Positions 24,251 to 36,478 of a stretch of DNA of 64,000 nt are shown in pieces (the first letter of the stretch is position 1; every line of letters begins with the position of its first letter). The notes beneath the pieces are model-generated. The model did no database searches. It worked only from the letters and a program-made list of their open reading frames with translations, and was not told the origin of the DNA. The position numbers and the translations under genes were made by a program. The DNA is from Leptodontidium sp. MPI-SDFR-AT-0119. Lineage: Eukaryota; Ascomycota; Leotiomycetes; Helotiales; Leptodontidiaceae. The stretch lies in the NCBI GenBank assembly GCA_020726505.1, contig JAHLEZ010000017.1, positions 1,612,001 through 1,676,000 on the forward strand, read 5' to 3'.

Positions 24251-24279
24251 ATTGTCGTGTTTAAGCGGGACGGACTATA

Positions 24280-26047
24280 TAAATCCACTCTTTACTTAGC
24301 CAAAAGGACTCTTACTAACGGGGATGACCTAAATATCTAAAATCTCTATAAGATATTAAATATTATTAAGGTCGTTAGGCGCTGTAAGTATATCGGTCTT
24401 TCCGTTAACTGACGCCCATGACTAAGTCGGTGCGACGTAAGTGGAATATCTCATGCTATTTCCCATCCCCATCGTACGCAAAAGTAACTGGAACGGAAGC
24501 CATGCCTTCCATAGACTAGCCAAATACTACTACTGTTAAACTGTAGTTGAAGAACTTTCACCAAGCCCGACACAGCAACTAACTTATCTTTTTCGTAGCT
24601 TAGCAGTTCACGATTATAGGTCCGAACAACATTAGCCTAAATCAGAGAAGGAGGCATCGCCCTTTGCAAGGTGTTCTCATTCGAATGATCGATTGCAGTG
24701 ATTGGAATGCCAAACTTCCGTCTTCCTTCTATAACTGGGCCTATGCCTCTAGGTAGAGACTCGCAAGTAGAGTGGCTTTTATATTCTCAGAAAAGTTGTT
24801 CGGATCCAAAATGAAGCGTCCGTGGGGAAATTATTCTCTCTTGACAAACCTAAGGCTCGTTGATTTAGGGGTACTAATTCCACACCCGCCTCCTATAATC
24901 TATTATCTACGACGTGGTAGGATTGGAGCTCTTTAGATAAGTTTGTTCTTATCTTAAGCTTCAAGGGTCGAATTTTGCTCGTATTCCTCTTAAAAAACAA
25001 ACCAATTGATCTATCTACAGCTGCGGTAGCAGCGACATTGAGAAAACAGTTGCAATACACTAGGCTCATTAAATCAGACTCCTTCTCCCAATCCTGAGGA
25101 CTGTCTTGGATAATATATAAAAAGTCGATCCAAAGATATTGGACTTTTAGTCTCTATACTATGTGAATAGCGTCTTGAAAGGTCTTCGGGAGGCTATCAT
25201 AGGAGATACTTTTTCTCATTTCGTCAAAGGTAGCTTCTAGGAGCCGTACAGGTTGGATACTGCCCCAACAGTGACTCAAAGCCACATACCTTGTATAGTA
25301 GTCGATCTCCTCCTTAATACTAAGAGACAAGTGTAGAGAATTCTCTGCCGTCGTTTCTACTTTAATAAGGCGAGTAAGTAAGAATAGAGATAGGCTCGTC
25401 ATGTTGCAACAACCGTGGTTAGCGACACATTAGTCTAGCCACTGTCTTGCTGTGCCCCAGGTCAAACTCGAGGCAGTGGAGCTATCTAAACTATATAATT
25501 CGGCCGTTCGACTAGCTGTTTCTATTAAATTGTCAGTTCTGAAATAGAGGTAACAAGTTCATGATTTACGGTTTACTCTGAATAAAGCTATATAAGACTG
25601 AGGAAATCCCAGATTTTTATCCTGTAAATCATACTAAATGGAGAGTGCAAGTTTATTAATATTAACAAAGGATTCCGGAGGCGTGACTGTGAGACGGTAG
25701 ACTATCTTAAAATAGCGAAGGAGATTCGGGTCTCGATGGCACTTTGACTTATGCTCTCTAATAAGCTCCCGATCTTCAGGAGAAAATGCGCCGATGAAAA
25801 GGAGGCATAACGGACATCCTTTATTCGCAAAGTCCTCGAGAAAATTCGTCTCTACTACTTCCAGACCTTCATTAGACACGCCTATTAGTATGGCGCCTGA
25901 AGTATAATGTATGAAAAATGAGCTCAGAAGAAGCTCACACGTAGTGTAAAGCCTCCTATGATCTACATCTTCAATCACAGTATCGAAATAGCCAGAGGTA
26001 GTACTATCTGCTAAGCTCGGCGGCTACGGGCTTCGGGCTTCGTCCAT
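24280..26047 (-). pseudogene. HET1, 5' part: heterokaryon-incompatibility (HET) domain gene
   Basis: Possible start ATG at 26047 (MDEARSP). An N-terminal cysteine-containing stretch follows at 25978-25634 (CPLCLLFIGAFSPEDREL). The HET core lies at 25402-25154 with RYVALSHCWG and LPKTFQDAI, followed by YLWIDFLYIIQDSPQDWEKE (RIP-changed from the usual SLCIIQ). Then VYCNCFLNVAATAAVD, and near 24.4 kb APT-stop-SWASVNG (the APTWSWASxDG box). It stops at the transposon with VKSGFI and continues in frame at 12759. HET proteins trigger cell death on fusion of unlike strains (family knowledge). Many RIP stops and frameshifts. Confidence 0.85.
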
Positions 26048-26700
26048 TGAGAAGAGTAACTGGTGAATGCTAGTAGGCTCGGCTCTGACCGAAAGCTAGG
26101 GATAATTAAAGGTGGCAGTCTGATAGAAGTTCTCTAAACGCGTACTAGTTCGATGGTTGTCCGTTCATAGTAATGCTCTAAATCTCGAAGATGCCTAGGG
26201 TCGTTAATGAAGTCGAAACTGGAACTAGAGAATATCACGAGAGGGATTAAAGTAAAATAAGCCTAACTTAGAATTTGTATACTCTATGACTCGATACTGG
26301 CTTAGTGTATGCTTCCGCGATTCCTTTTAGACCTAAAGGGTCACAGGAGGAGGGCATCTTTCTAGCGGCTGGCCCTCTACAATCCTCGAACCGAAATTCT
26401 CTTCTAAGAACACGGATAATAATCTACTAAATCGTAATATAACGACACTTACGTATTCGTCTTCTGCTGTTGTTTTATCCTCACAAATTGCGGCTTCCAT
26501 TCTTCGAAATGCTAGCTATGTGTACTCCTAGATTATATAGCGTATCTCAGGGGGTAAGTTCTAAAATTAGTCGAATGTATCGCCTGAATAATTGTCTTCT
26601 CGATTCCCGAGGAGTAAAAAGTTAAATATTCTAAACAAGATAGGTCTATTTAGACGATTCTAAAGAGTTTGTCTTTAAGTTAGCCCTCCCTCCACTTAGT
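26048..26700 (-). pseudogene. Degenerate coding remnant between the HET genes
   Basis: On minus from ATG 26500: MEAAICEDKTTAEDEYVSVV, then ILRFSRLLSVFLEENFG and further pieces (SQYRVIEYTNSKLGLFYF; INDPRHLRDLEHYYERTT). Interrupted by several stops; family not recognised. It could be the 5' region of HET1 or a separate gene. Confidence 0.35.
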
Positions 26701-26754
26701 CACTACTTTGTTATATATTAATCCGTGTAAATAAGCTTCGTTAACAAAGATATA

Positions 26755-28546
26755 TTAATCGCTAGCCGGTCGCAGAATAAATAGCGTTCTAGCCGCGGAG
26801 AGGATAATAGATATGTCCCTAGACTTTATAGCTATTAGCTCTAAACCTAAAAGCCCATTTTTTGTGAAGAACATTTTGCGGCCGTTACAAGCTCGAAATG
26901 CGTTAGATACGAACTGTGCCGAATTCCCGCCCTCTACAGCTTTTCGTAGCATTAAAAAGCATTATTAATCTCTTAGAGGAAACAGTTCGCCGGCCTCGGG
27001 TTGTAAATTTATTAAATACTTTAACCTCTATACTTGGAAATTCGTGTTGTGTTCGTCGATACGACTCTCTGCTTTATCCTTGTTTATGAGTCTAGACGTT
27101 AATAAGAGGCTAAAGAGCTTTAATAAGTCTTCCTTATAGGGTTTACCTGAGTAGTAGCACCTTAGATCTGTCTATAGCTTTTCGAGTGGATGCTCTACCT
27201 TCCCGCAATCCCAGAGCCCGGGAGGAATCATTTTGTAGATAATAGTGTCAGAATGCCACTCGACAGCGTCTGCTTCGAGCCCACGAAGGGAGAGAATTTT
27301 GTCGTCATCGGAAATATTAATAAGAATATCTTTCAATACCTCTGGTCTCTTTTCGAGACAGTCTAGACTCCGAAAATGAGAACACGCGGACATTAAAACC
27401 GGTAGTCATTAAAAGTAAACAATCTTATATAGGGACCTAGGACAGTAGTTTATCCTGTAAATATAAACACTCCTCGTGAGTTACGTAAGATAAGACATCT
27501 AGATTTCCCATTAAGCGTAGAAACTTGATGGTTGTATCTCGAAAGACTTCTGCTCTCGTTCTTATATATTCCGCTTTTAGTAATGTGCGGCCATTTAATG
27601 AATTAGTAAGGTGGCCAAGAAAGGCGTAAATATAGTCCCGTGGGTCAGTTGCGGAATGTCCTCGAGTGGCATAAAGAATCCGTACAAGATGGAGTAAACT
27701 TTGTTTAGAGGGATTGTAGGCGTGGTGGGCAAGCTAGAAGTTCTACTTAACGCCTACTTTGTTCTATAAATTACTAATAGTAATACGTTAATCACTGATT
27801 TTCTTTAAAAGAAATACTAGTAAATATTAGCTTATTTCCGTTTCGCCCCATAGTATATATAGGCTTTAGGATAAAGCTGCTTCTTGAATGACTTACACGC
27901 GTGTGAACTAGGCTCTTTTTAGCAAGCTAACTACTATATCCGTTTGTGATTGCGAAAGAGAATCTAGTATGTCGTACTTAGACACTATTTATTGAAGTTC
28001 AGGGCCAAGATGCTCTTCGTCATGGCTAAGCTAGACGCGACTCGCTTTAGCGTATATAGAACTTATAATTCCCACTTGTTGACAACGCTCGTCGAGGTCG
28101 TTCTAGTTAATGTAGATAGCATTGGCTCAAAGGTATTAAGGCTTATTGACAAAGCGGAGATGTCTAAGAGTAGATTCGAGGTTTACTGTTGCCTTGAAGA
28201 TATAAACGCCGCAATTAGCGGTGGAATTTGAATCTACTCGTAAAGGGACTTTATTATTTATTTGAGGGTGTCCAAGATCGTCGATAGTGTTCTCCTCTCG
28301 AGAGATTTGTGGTCTTACGCTCGAGTCCGAATCTCCTTGCTGCCCCGCTTTACAAAGGATATGTAATGCTTTCGTTGCAATTAGATCGCCCTAAACGTAA
28401 GACAAGGCTTCGTAAGTAGGATTGTCGTCCAGAAAACAATGAACTATCTCAACTTCTATTACTAAGTCACCACTGCCTGGCTACAAGGCTATTTTGCGAA
28501 TCTCATTCCTGGAAAGCTCGAGGCGACGGTATTAATATGACGACAT
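26755..28546 (-). pseudogene. HET2: second HET-domain (HET-6-like) gene
   Basis: From ATG 28546: YRRLELSRNEIRKIAL, then PTYEALSYV-stop-GD (YEALSYVWGD box) near 28.40 kb, then INxNDLDERCQQVGIISSIY (INQNDLxER box) near 28.1 kb. Middle: 27393-27172. C-terminus at 26952-26755: NGRKMFFTKNGLLGLELIAI...ILSAARTLFILRPAS, the lipocalin-like end typical of HET-6 type proteins. Near full length for the family (about 590 codons) but with RIP stops and frameshifts. Same strand as HET1. Confidence 0.85.
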
Positions 28547-28963
28547 AACAGGCCGGTCAATGATTAAATAGCTTCTAGACGTTGTAGTTGTAGAGAGTTT
28601 AAAAGTTAGCAATCTTAGAGAAGACAAAATAGAGTTTCGAGATATAGCTTGCGCATAATATACTAGGGGGATATGTATAGCAACGACACACTTTAGGGGC
28701 TGCAAGCCTGAAATAAATAACTTAAGGGGTTAATAATAGGGTCTATGCGCTATCTATAAGCCCTACGTAGCGTAGAATGCCCCTATCTACAGCGCACTCT
28801 GGTTCCGCCCTAGCGGCCGCATAGTCCTTAGTAGTCTCGTGACCTTTAACCACAATCTCATAGGCACGACCACTAATAATCTCACTGGCACTACTCCCTC
28901 CCTTACTCTACGGTACGATGCGATAATCCTTATCGTATCTATCTCATCGTCTCCAGAAATATA

Positions 28964-30279
28964 ATGACCGTTCAAACCCGCTCATCCCTCCACGTCTACG
29001 TCACACCTCCCGGAAGCTTTATAGCGTGTCCCCTCACGCCGCCTCCGACCGACGAGAAGTCGACGACGTCTACGGTGCTACGCATTATTAAGGATATAGA
29101 GAATAAGAAAACTAAGACTAGTAGAGGCGTGGGCGTGGGCGCGGGTGTGATTAGAGTGCCGGTGCCTTGGGCTGTGTATTCGTTAGATGCGGATAAGTAT
29201 CGGGATTTACTGTAAAGGATTCAACGAGATAAAAACTTAGCTAAGTTTGTAAAGCACAAATTAAGGTATAAATGAAGGGAAAGATTATATTACTACGTAT
29301 TTATTGATAGAGAGCAAGCTGACATTGCCATTGCCATGACTGCAGACTCGATTACTTCCCCTCCACCCGCCGTCTCGTCCTTCGAATGCCCACTGCCGTA
29401 CACGAATACTTCATCTTCTCCGTTGTCGAAGAAATTAAAATACAACTAAAGACCTTCTCGGGTTTATCTAGGGAAGAGGGGGGCTTTGCTCAAGCAATAA
29501 AATGTAGCGGCTCAGCTCGAATCAAGTTCGATGATCCAGATTACGGAGTACACGATCCTGATAGACAATTCAAACATTGCGATACGTAATTCCCGGGCGT
29601 TGTGATCGAGGTATCGTTCTCGCAGAAGAAGAGGGATTTGCCGCATTTAGCGGATGATTATATCCTAGGTAGTGATTCGAATATTAAGATGGTTATAGGA
29701 CTAGATATTGAGTATCGAGGGAGGGAGAAGATGGCGACTTGGTCGGTATGGGAGCCTAGAATTGAGAAGGATGAGGATGGGGACGAGGTGCTAATTGCGA
29801 AGTAGACTGCTAATAATAAGGTATATTCTTATTCTTATTCTTATCCCTCTTTATATTTTTATTCCTATCGTTTAATAACTATAACTATATACTAACTAAC
29901 TCTACAGGTCTTCCGCACACCTACTAGCACCTCTTCCGTCTTATTCTCAACCAGCTACCTTTACATCCCCCTCCACGCCTTCGCCCCCTCATCCTACTAC
30001 CCCTCTAATATCCTACCCACAGGTAGCATTACTATCCCGGCAAAAACTCTCTACACGTTCCTACAAGAAGCAGAGAGCACAGCATCGATGATAGTATAGA
30101 AGACTAGGCTTGTCGAGCCACCTACGACGAAGACTTAGGGAAAGAAGAGGAGAAGGGAGATTACGCCGGAGGAGGAATTACTTAAGAGGGATAAGAAGAA
30201 GTTTAAGACTAAAGAGGACAAGGCGCTCGAGTTGGAGACGAAGGATAATAGGAGTTTTGTAGGGAGTGAGGGGAGTTGA
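28964..30279 (+). pseudogene. Fungal family resembling restriction-endonuclease-fold (Uma2-like) proteins, lightly damaged
   Basis: Starts MTVQTRSSLHVYV and has the family's LTPPPTDEKS box, then NLAKFVKHKLRYK (frameshift near 29.27 kb), MPTAVHEYFIFSVVEEIKIQ, FPGVVIEVSFSQKKRDL, HLADDYILGSDSNIKMVIGL and DIEYRG...SVWEPR. An intron GTATAT...TACTAACTAACTCTACAG joins NNK at about 29.82 kb to VFRTPTSTSS at about 29.91 kb. The end is Lys/Arg-rich (KKRRREITPEEELLKRDKK) with TGA at 30277-30279. I recognise the sequence type as a widespread hypothetical family of filamentous fungi. The nuclease-fold link (Glu in IEVSFSQK) is inference. Damage: about four RIP-type stops (one just before the intron) and one frameshift. 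Confidence 0.7.
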
Positions 30280-31817
30280 GGGGGATGTTATATAAATGCT
30301 TTATGTACTACAACCACTCGTCGAGACGATTTCCGGCCCTAGTAAGAAAGTGGTCTGCCACGACTATTGCGGAATCACGACACGTTAGAGGCTATACATA
30401 GGGTTGTCGTGGGTCGAGTGTCAGTGCGGGGAGAAAGGAGACTACTGCGACCATCTCCCGGATCTGTGAACTAAGGATATCACATATATCCTACAACGAC
30501 CTACTAACATCAATACTCGTAGGTAAGCGGCTGTAATTAGAAGATCTAACGAAACCACTCAGTCAGAAGTCTGTCCTCGCAATAGACCTAGATTGAATTT
30601 CAATATGCTAGCCTCAGATTTGTCAAGGCTTTAAATATCACACATCTAACCAAACTTCCAAATCTACCTAAGCCGTAGTAGATACACCTCGGAATACATC
30701 GCATTGCCTGAATATGTCATTGGCGGCTGATCTCAATAGCGAGGGATTCTGCACGTATAAGAAGGAGCTTAGAGCTTAGATTAATAAAGGGGGACCTTAG
30801 GTATCTAAAGTTGCTAGACCTAGATGATACGGTAGATAAAATCTAAAAGGAAGATTTTTGGTTAGATAGAAGATAAATAAGTAGATATACCACAGCTTTA
30901 ACGATACAGCTTTTGTTTCTGCCTCTTGGCATATTTATCTCGTTTCTTCAGTAATTATGCTTAAGTCCTTGCGCAGTCGCTCGCTTTTTCCCGAAGTGTA
31001 CTATGATACGGTTGTAAATAGGTAAATGAGTTTCCTGTAGCTGATAATGTGCTTGATATCTACTTGTCAAAGTATAAACTCTTGAATCTAGTACTAATTT
31101 TTATTGTTTTATTTACTTATAAACTATTTAACTTTTATATATTTAAACAAGTAAGGATTCTGTATTCTTTGGGATAGTTTAATTAATCACGTAGTAATGT
31201 AGCGCAGGAATTAGGATTCTTAGGCGGGGAAGAGAGCTCCAGAGGAGGGTATTATAGATAAAGATAAATAGGTGTGATTTAGATTTATGCCTAACAAACA
31301 AAGAATTATAAATTAAGAGTACTTATAATAGTCGTCGTTATTACTCGTTATAATCACGAGAATATTTCTTAAAGCATTTTATTTTTAATAAGTATTATAC
31401 GCTATTAAATAGTATACTTAAGTTTTATTAAAGATAATGCTAGTAAAAGAAGTAGTAAAAAGGCGAATATAAATAATACATTTAATAGTTATATTATTAT
31501 TATATATTAATCTTAAGTTTATAATATTTATATATTCGGGGTTTTTATTAGTTATCTTAATATTATGTATTTTATAGTTAAGTATAAGAATAAGTTTAAA
31601 AAAGAATTATTATTATTATTTTTAGGTTAATAAATAATAAAATAAAGGAATACTAAGTACTAACAAAGATTATTATATATAGTAATAGTATTATTATTAT
31701 TTAGGAGGTACGTAATATATTAAATTATTATATATATTACCAAGATATTAATAGTATAACTATTACAAATAAAATTTAAAAGGCGTAAATAATATAAATA
31801 AAAAGCTAGTAGTTATT
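30280..31817. other. Intergenic, AT-rich from about 31.1 kb, no gene seen
   Basis: 30.28-31.07 kb is of ordinary composition without a supportable frame. 31.1-31.8 kb is strongly A/T with TAT/TTA runs, like the RIP tracts elsewhere. Confidence 0.45.
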
Positions 31818-33894
31818 ATTATCGGAAGTAAGGGAGGAGGATCAGCTGACTCGTACGCATAACGTCGAGTCCGGAATCTCCCTGTAAATTAGCCGTGCCA
31901 GCCTGCCACGAGAGTCAGTGAGATTACGGTTATGCCGTAATTCCCCGATTCTCGAGTACATAGAATCGTTCTCTGCTCGAAGAGAGAGAGGACACACACA
32001 AATGCAACTACGAATCAAGAGTAAAGCTTTACCTATATTTGCCGTGTCACCACCGAACGAGAAACACCTTACTTAGTAATTCTAACACTGATCAGTGGTT
32101 TGCAAGAACCACAGTAAGGAATCCTACAGAAGAAGAGACGAAGTCGAAGCTAGTCTTTGATTTTCGTGCTAAGGGGAATTCAACCCGCGTCTTTTAAAAA
32201 GACGGTACCGAATTCCAAGAACCGAGCGGGAGTACTAGTTACTTCGTAAGGTTTGCGTCCATCACGTACTACACAACTCAGACGAACACTTTCGACGATT
32301 CGTCATAATAGCTGAAGATTCCGAACAACCAGCGAACCGGGGACTAACAGAGGAGCCGAGGCGAGAAGGAGAAAGGGTTTGGCCTACGAGGAACGAAGGA
32401 CCCTCTACGGAGACAGCAGGACGACGAGAAACTACGCAACCATTAGAGAGAGAAACGCCGTAAGACGGAATCGGAGGACAAGAGAGAAACCTTTAGGACG
32501 AAAGAGCGAGATCACATGAGATGAAACCACTAACGGGCATCGCATACCCATTTTCACTAGAACGATGGTTACGAGACCTTGTACTAGGCGAAGAAATCAC
32601 GACTGAGATTGTAAACACATATGTGTTAACTTACTTCGCTTAATAGGAATCTAAGCAAGTGTGGCAAGACGAACTGTGGATGATATTTCGAATCCAATTC
32701 GAAGAATGGACGATAGCGGACTTTAATAAGATCACAACCGTCTTGAGGAACCAACTTAAGACATTCCTACGACAACGAGGAGTGTTTGTGGCTCAGAACT
32801 CGAAGAAAGGATCGACGATTTCTAGTTTCCTTTACTAAACTCTTACGGAAGAGGAACAGTACGTGTGGACCGAGGATCAGAAGAGAGCGATGTGGAGAAA
32901 GGACCCCAAATGGATTAGACCTGGACTTTAGCAAATCGAGGAAAACGAGACACTGACACTAATACTAACTTTACGACGCCAACAAGAAGAGGACATCCCA
33001 CGAGAATCCATCGAGATGAGGAGAGCGATCGATCCGAATGATCCCGAGGCATTGCGAAACACTCATTTAGATGAAATAGACTATGTCACGAGCAAACCGC
33101 GAGATGTCAGGGATCCCTAAGACAAATAGGAAGGAATCGCGAGGCAAGCATTACGGGATAAGGAGGGGAGAGATCGATTACTCCGAGATGAGATTCATGC
33201 ACGGAACTAAAGTCAACACAGACTAGAGGTACGCGATCGACATGACTCGGAACGAAGAGCCATCGGACAGCAAGACACAAACTAATCCCGAACTTACCCA
33301 CGGGAATTATACGAGGAGTTCCGCCGTACACATAATCCACCTGTTCGGAGTCATACTCAACGATATAGGATCCCCTACGAGAGGGAACGAGTAACACGAG
33401 AAAGCATACGGAGACAAGATCCGAGGGAACCTCAAGCATTTAGTGCACACCCTCGTTTTGCATTAGAGGAACATCTAGTGCTTCGAGGAGACTTCGAGGA
33501 TAGCGAAGACGAGGAGAGATTAGATTCTCGCAAGCAAATCGACTTGATGAAGATCTACGACAAATCGACGAAGTTCGGAGGGAAAAGAGATGAAGTCCTT
33601 AAAGAAAAGATTAATATCTTCTTTGAGAACTGCCAGAAAGTCGGCATTAACTAGAGATCGTATAAATATACATTTTCCACGATACTTAAGGACGATGCCT
33701 TAGAGTACTTCCACGAGAGGTTATTGGGCAGGGATTACGATTTCCGAACTTTGACTACACTTATCAAGGAACACTACGATACACCCGAGAAGGAACTCGA
33801 ATACCTAGACAAGTGGAACGATACAAAGCTAACTACCGCCAAAACATCTCTTTTTGCGGAGAATTTTTTCTTCGAAATTCGTCAAATTAGTTAA
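31818..33894 (+). mobile_element. E3: 5' remnant of a Ty3/gypsy-type element, cut by LINE-A
   Basis: Contains a gag frame (see next entry) preceded by ~700 bp that may include a 5' LTR (31818 to about 32035) and leader. Only one LTR copy exists here, so its limits are unproven. The element stops where LINE-A sequence begins, around 33.89 kb. Confidence 0.6.
32521..33894 (+). pseudogene. E3 gag, truncated
   Basis: From ATG 32521: MKPLTGIAYPFSLERWLRDL, VWQDELWMIFRIQFEEWTIA, VLRNQLKTFLRQRGVFVAQN, later KFGGKRDEVLKEKINIFFEN, CQKVGIN, LKDDALEYFHERLLGRDYDF. These match the gag of fungal gypsy elements. A single frame runs through nearly 460 codons with scattered TAA/TAG at Gln/Trp codons, so damage is mainly RIP rather than indels. 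It ends abruptly at the LINE boundary, so protease and pol are missing. Confidence 0.75.
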
Positions 33895-34098
33895 CTTAAA
33901 CCATTGACCGACGCTCATAGAGTCAATCGCAACTCTCCCCAGTTGTCCAAGACAACTAGTGGTTGAGTTAGTAAATACTTAACGCACGTGAAAATCTTAT
34001 AAACTACCTCCTAAAGCCATTACACCTCCCTAAATATATATACGACCAATCACAAACAGTAATCAAATCTCTAAAGACCTATTAAGACCTCCTATAAC

Positions 34099-35598
34099 AT
34101 GTCAGACTTAATAGACACACAAATAGACCTCCCAGACGGAACCTAGGTAATATTAGGAAGCTCCATCCCTAACACCCTAACACACAGTAACAGAGGCCTC
34201 TTACCTAAGTCAGACGACCCAGCCCCTTCTAGCCCTACCTTAAGTAGATAATAGAGAACTATTTAACTACAAGTCAACCCCTACGGCTTCGGCAGAGGAG
34301 ATCTAAACCTAAGCCCCTTTATAAGGGGTATATCTACACTAAATCTGGATTTTGCCTCCGCTCACCGCCCCCTAATACAGCCTACTAAGAGACCAAACGA
34401 CACTTAATTCAACCCACGCAGCACTAAATACACTAAGAACGTGGCACTAAGAATAGTAAACGAAGCTCTATTATAAGCTAGACAACTCTTATACTAGGCC
34501 CTAGGAAGAGAAGAGAACGAAGACAGTAAAACTAACATTATACACCTGATCTCCTAATTTCAAGAACACATGGACGGAAACCTAGTGCAATCAGCCGCAA
34601 AACACATCATTAATACTGCCAACTACTTAGGGAACACGGCTCTAAAGCTTACGAAGGCTAAGGGGGTTAAAAACCCGCAAAACACCCCTCTAAACGGCCC
34701 CTAAAATAGCCCTAGTATAATGTCCTCTATATTTAGTCCCGAATCACGTGGAACTACTATGTACTTACAAAGAACACTAAAACCCACTCTATAACAAGCC
34801 GCAGAGAAGAGAAGAGAAGCCAAAAGGGAGAAACGACTGATTCTAACTAAAACTACACTTAAAGGCTTTAACGAAATCGACTCTCTCGACTTACGCAATA
34901 AAATCAACTAAGAAATCAAAGCCAGGACCTATCTAAGACCTGTAGTTAGCATAGTCACTAGGTCTCTTCAAAAGAATCTGATTATTACAACTATAGACGA
35001 CTTTAGAGTAGAAACTCTCCTAGCCCACGAAGACCTCTTAAGAAAACTAATCACATACTAAACTGTAAAGGTAGACACCTAATACTACAAAGTAGTCGCC
35101 CACGGCATTCCACTAAAAGTATTCAACACTAATGGAGGCATGGTAGCTATCAAAGACGAGATCTTAACCTTCAACAAAGGATTAGACCTAGAACCCATCG
35201 GAGAACCACACTAGCTTACGTCCCGGGAAAAACGAATAGACCCTAATTAACTCTAAGGCTTAATTATAATCTCCTTTCAGAAGGAAGAGGACGCCAGGAA
35301 AGTAATCCGAAACAGGCTCCAAATAGCTAAAATCAGCGCTAAGGTGGAAAAACTCCATTTTACCTCCCCTCTTATATAATGTATAAACTACTAGGGATTC
35401 GGCCACTTACCGCAGTACTGCAAAAGAACCCCAACATGTAGAATATGTGCAACCCAGCAGTATCACTGTCCAACCTGCCAGTCCGCTGGAAAGCCATGCC
35501 AACACACCACATTCAAATGCGCCAACTACGGAGGCAGTCATTTATCAGACAGTAAAAGATACGAACTGTCCCCCTCTCACGCTACAGAGAAAGTATAA
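34099..35598 (+). pseudogene. LINE-A ORF1 (gag-like, CCHC zinc knuckles)
   Basis: ATG 34099 (MSDLIDTQIDLPDGT) to TAA 35596-35598, exactly 500 codons in one frame with no indel, interrupted only by about 25 TAG/TAA at expected Gln/Trp codons. The C-terminal part at 35.38-35.58 kb has FGHLPQYCKRTPTCRICATQ, YHCPTCQSAG, KPCQHTTFKCANYGG, i.e. several CCHC/CCHH knuckles as in Tad/I-clade ORF1 proteins that bind element RNA. The stop overlaps the ORF2 start. Confidence 0.85.
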
Positions 35599-36198
35599 TA
35601 AATACCGCTGTTAAGATTATATCTATTAACTATAACACTAATAATAAACCTATAAAGAACGCGCTATAAATAACTATAGAGTACAAAGTAAACATAATCT
35701 TAATTCAAGAGCCATAATTCAGCGGAGAGAAAGTCAGAAACAAATAGACGAACCTTAGCTCTACCAGCCACTTAGGCTACGCGCAAATCCTCCCAAACTA
35801 CGACACTAACTACCGCCCAAGAACGTTAATATACGTCTCTAAAACGTTCTCTCCTTCTATTAACCTTACTACTAATTCGCCTACGGACACAGACATTTAA
35901 ATATTAAACGTGACAGAAGGCTTTAACAAACTCCAAATTATTAATATATATAACTAAAGAGACTAAAGAGAATCAAATTAACGTACCTTCTAGAAATGCC
36001 TTAAGAACCGCCAATTACACCCACATACAATCTTAGCAGGAGACTTTAACACACACTACCTATAATAGAATCTACTCATCAGAAACCCTAACAAAGAAGC
36101 CGAAGACCTCGTGGAATAGCTAAAAAGGAATAACCTAAGCTTACTAAATAAGCTTAAGAGAATCACCTTTATTAGAAACAACGTCACTCCCTTAGTAC
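35598..36198 (+). pseudogene. LINE-A ORF2, 5' part (endonuclease)
   Basis: Start codon ATA (from ATG) overlaps the ORF1 stop as TAATA. Frame: NTAVKIISINYNTNNKPIKN, VNIILIQEP, SHLGYAQILPNYDTNYRPRT, then TILAGDFNTHYL (catalytic GDFN box of the exonuclease-endonuclease-phosphatase fold) and KRITFIRNNVTPLV. No frameshift up to the E4 insertion. Continues in frame at 48251 (LDLAFSSLLV). Confidence 0.85.
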
Positions 36199-36478
36199 TG
36201 TGGTGGGGACAGCCCCTGATTCCTTTTGTCACATGACTGCGCTGGTCCTTCGCACATATAAGGAGCCAACACTTGATTATAGAACGTCAAGAACGCAACA
36301 CTAGATATATTCTATTTATTAGAACCTTTTCCCTCCCCTCCTTTGCCGATTCGTACTCTCCAGATATATGATATCTTTAGATTTAATTGATCTGTTATTT
36401 ACAAAGCCTAGAATCTCCTCCGGTGGCTCGCTACATACTACCCTCTTGTTGTGTGGATTGGGATTCGTCCCTCCCATA
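36199..36478 (+). repeat. E4 5' LTR
   Basis: 280 bp, matching 47967-48246 with CA/TG to TA changes; the last CACA is CATA. A possible primer-binding site TGGTGACCTACG begins a few bases downstream. Confidence 0.92.

Larger units (their letters stand above)
12762..24277 (-). mobile_element. Tc1/mariner-like DNA transposon with DDE transposase, split by E2
   Basis: Terminal inverted repeats: left CAGTCCGTCCCGCTCAAACA from 12762; right end, read inverted, matches with CA>TA changes up to 24277. Both ends are flanked by TA (12760-12761 and 24278-24279), the target duplication of the Tc1/mariner group. Without E2 it is about 4.4 kb, large for this group. The transposase is on the minus strand. 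Large AT-rich stretches lie inside both ends. A related end sequence recurs inverted at 59.08-59.20 kb. It sits inside HET1. Confidence 0.85.

Noticed and set aside
31818..32035. Possible 5' LTR of E3
   Set aside because: Only one copy in the window, so neither its ends nor its LTR nature can be shown; mentioned only within the E3 entry.
33107..33439. 110-codon minus-strand frame
   Set aside because: Lies opposite the E3 gag frame, which has recognisable gag sequence; this is its shadow.
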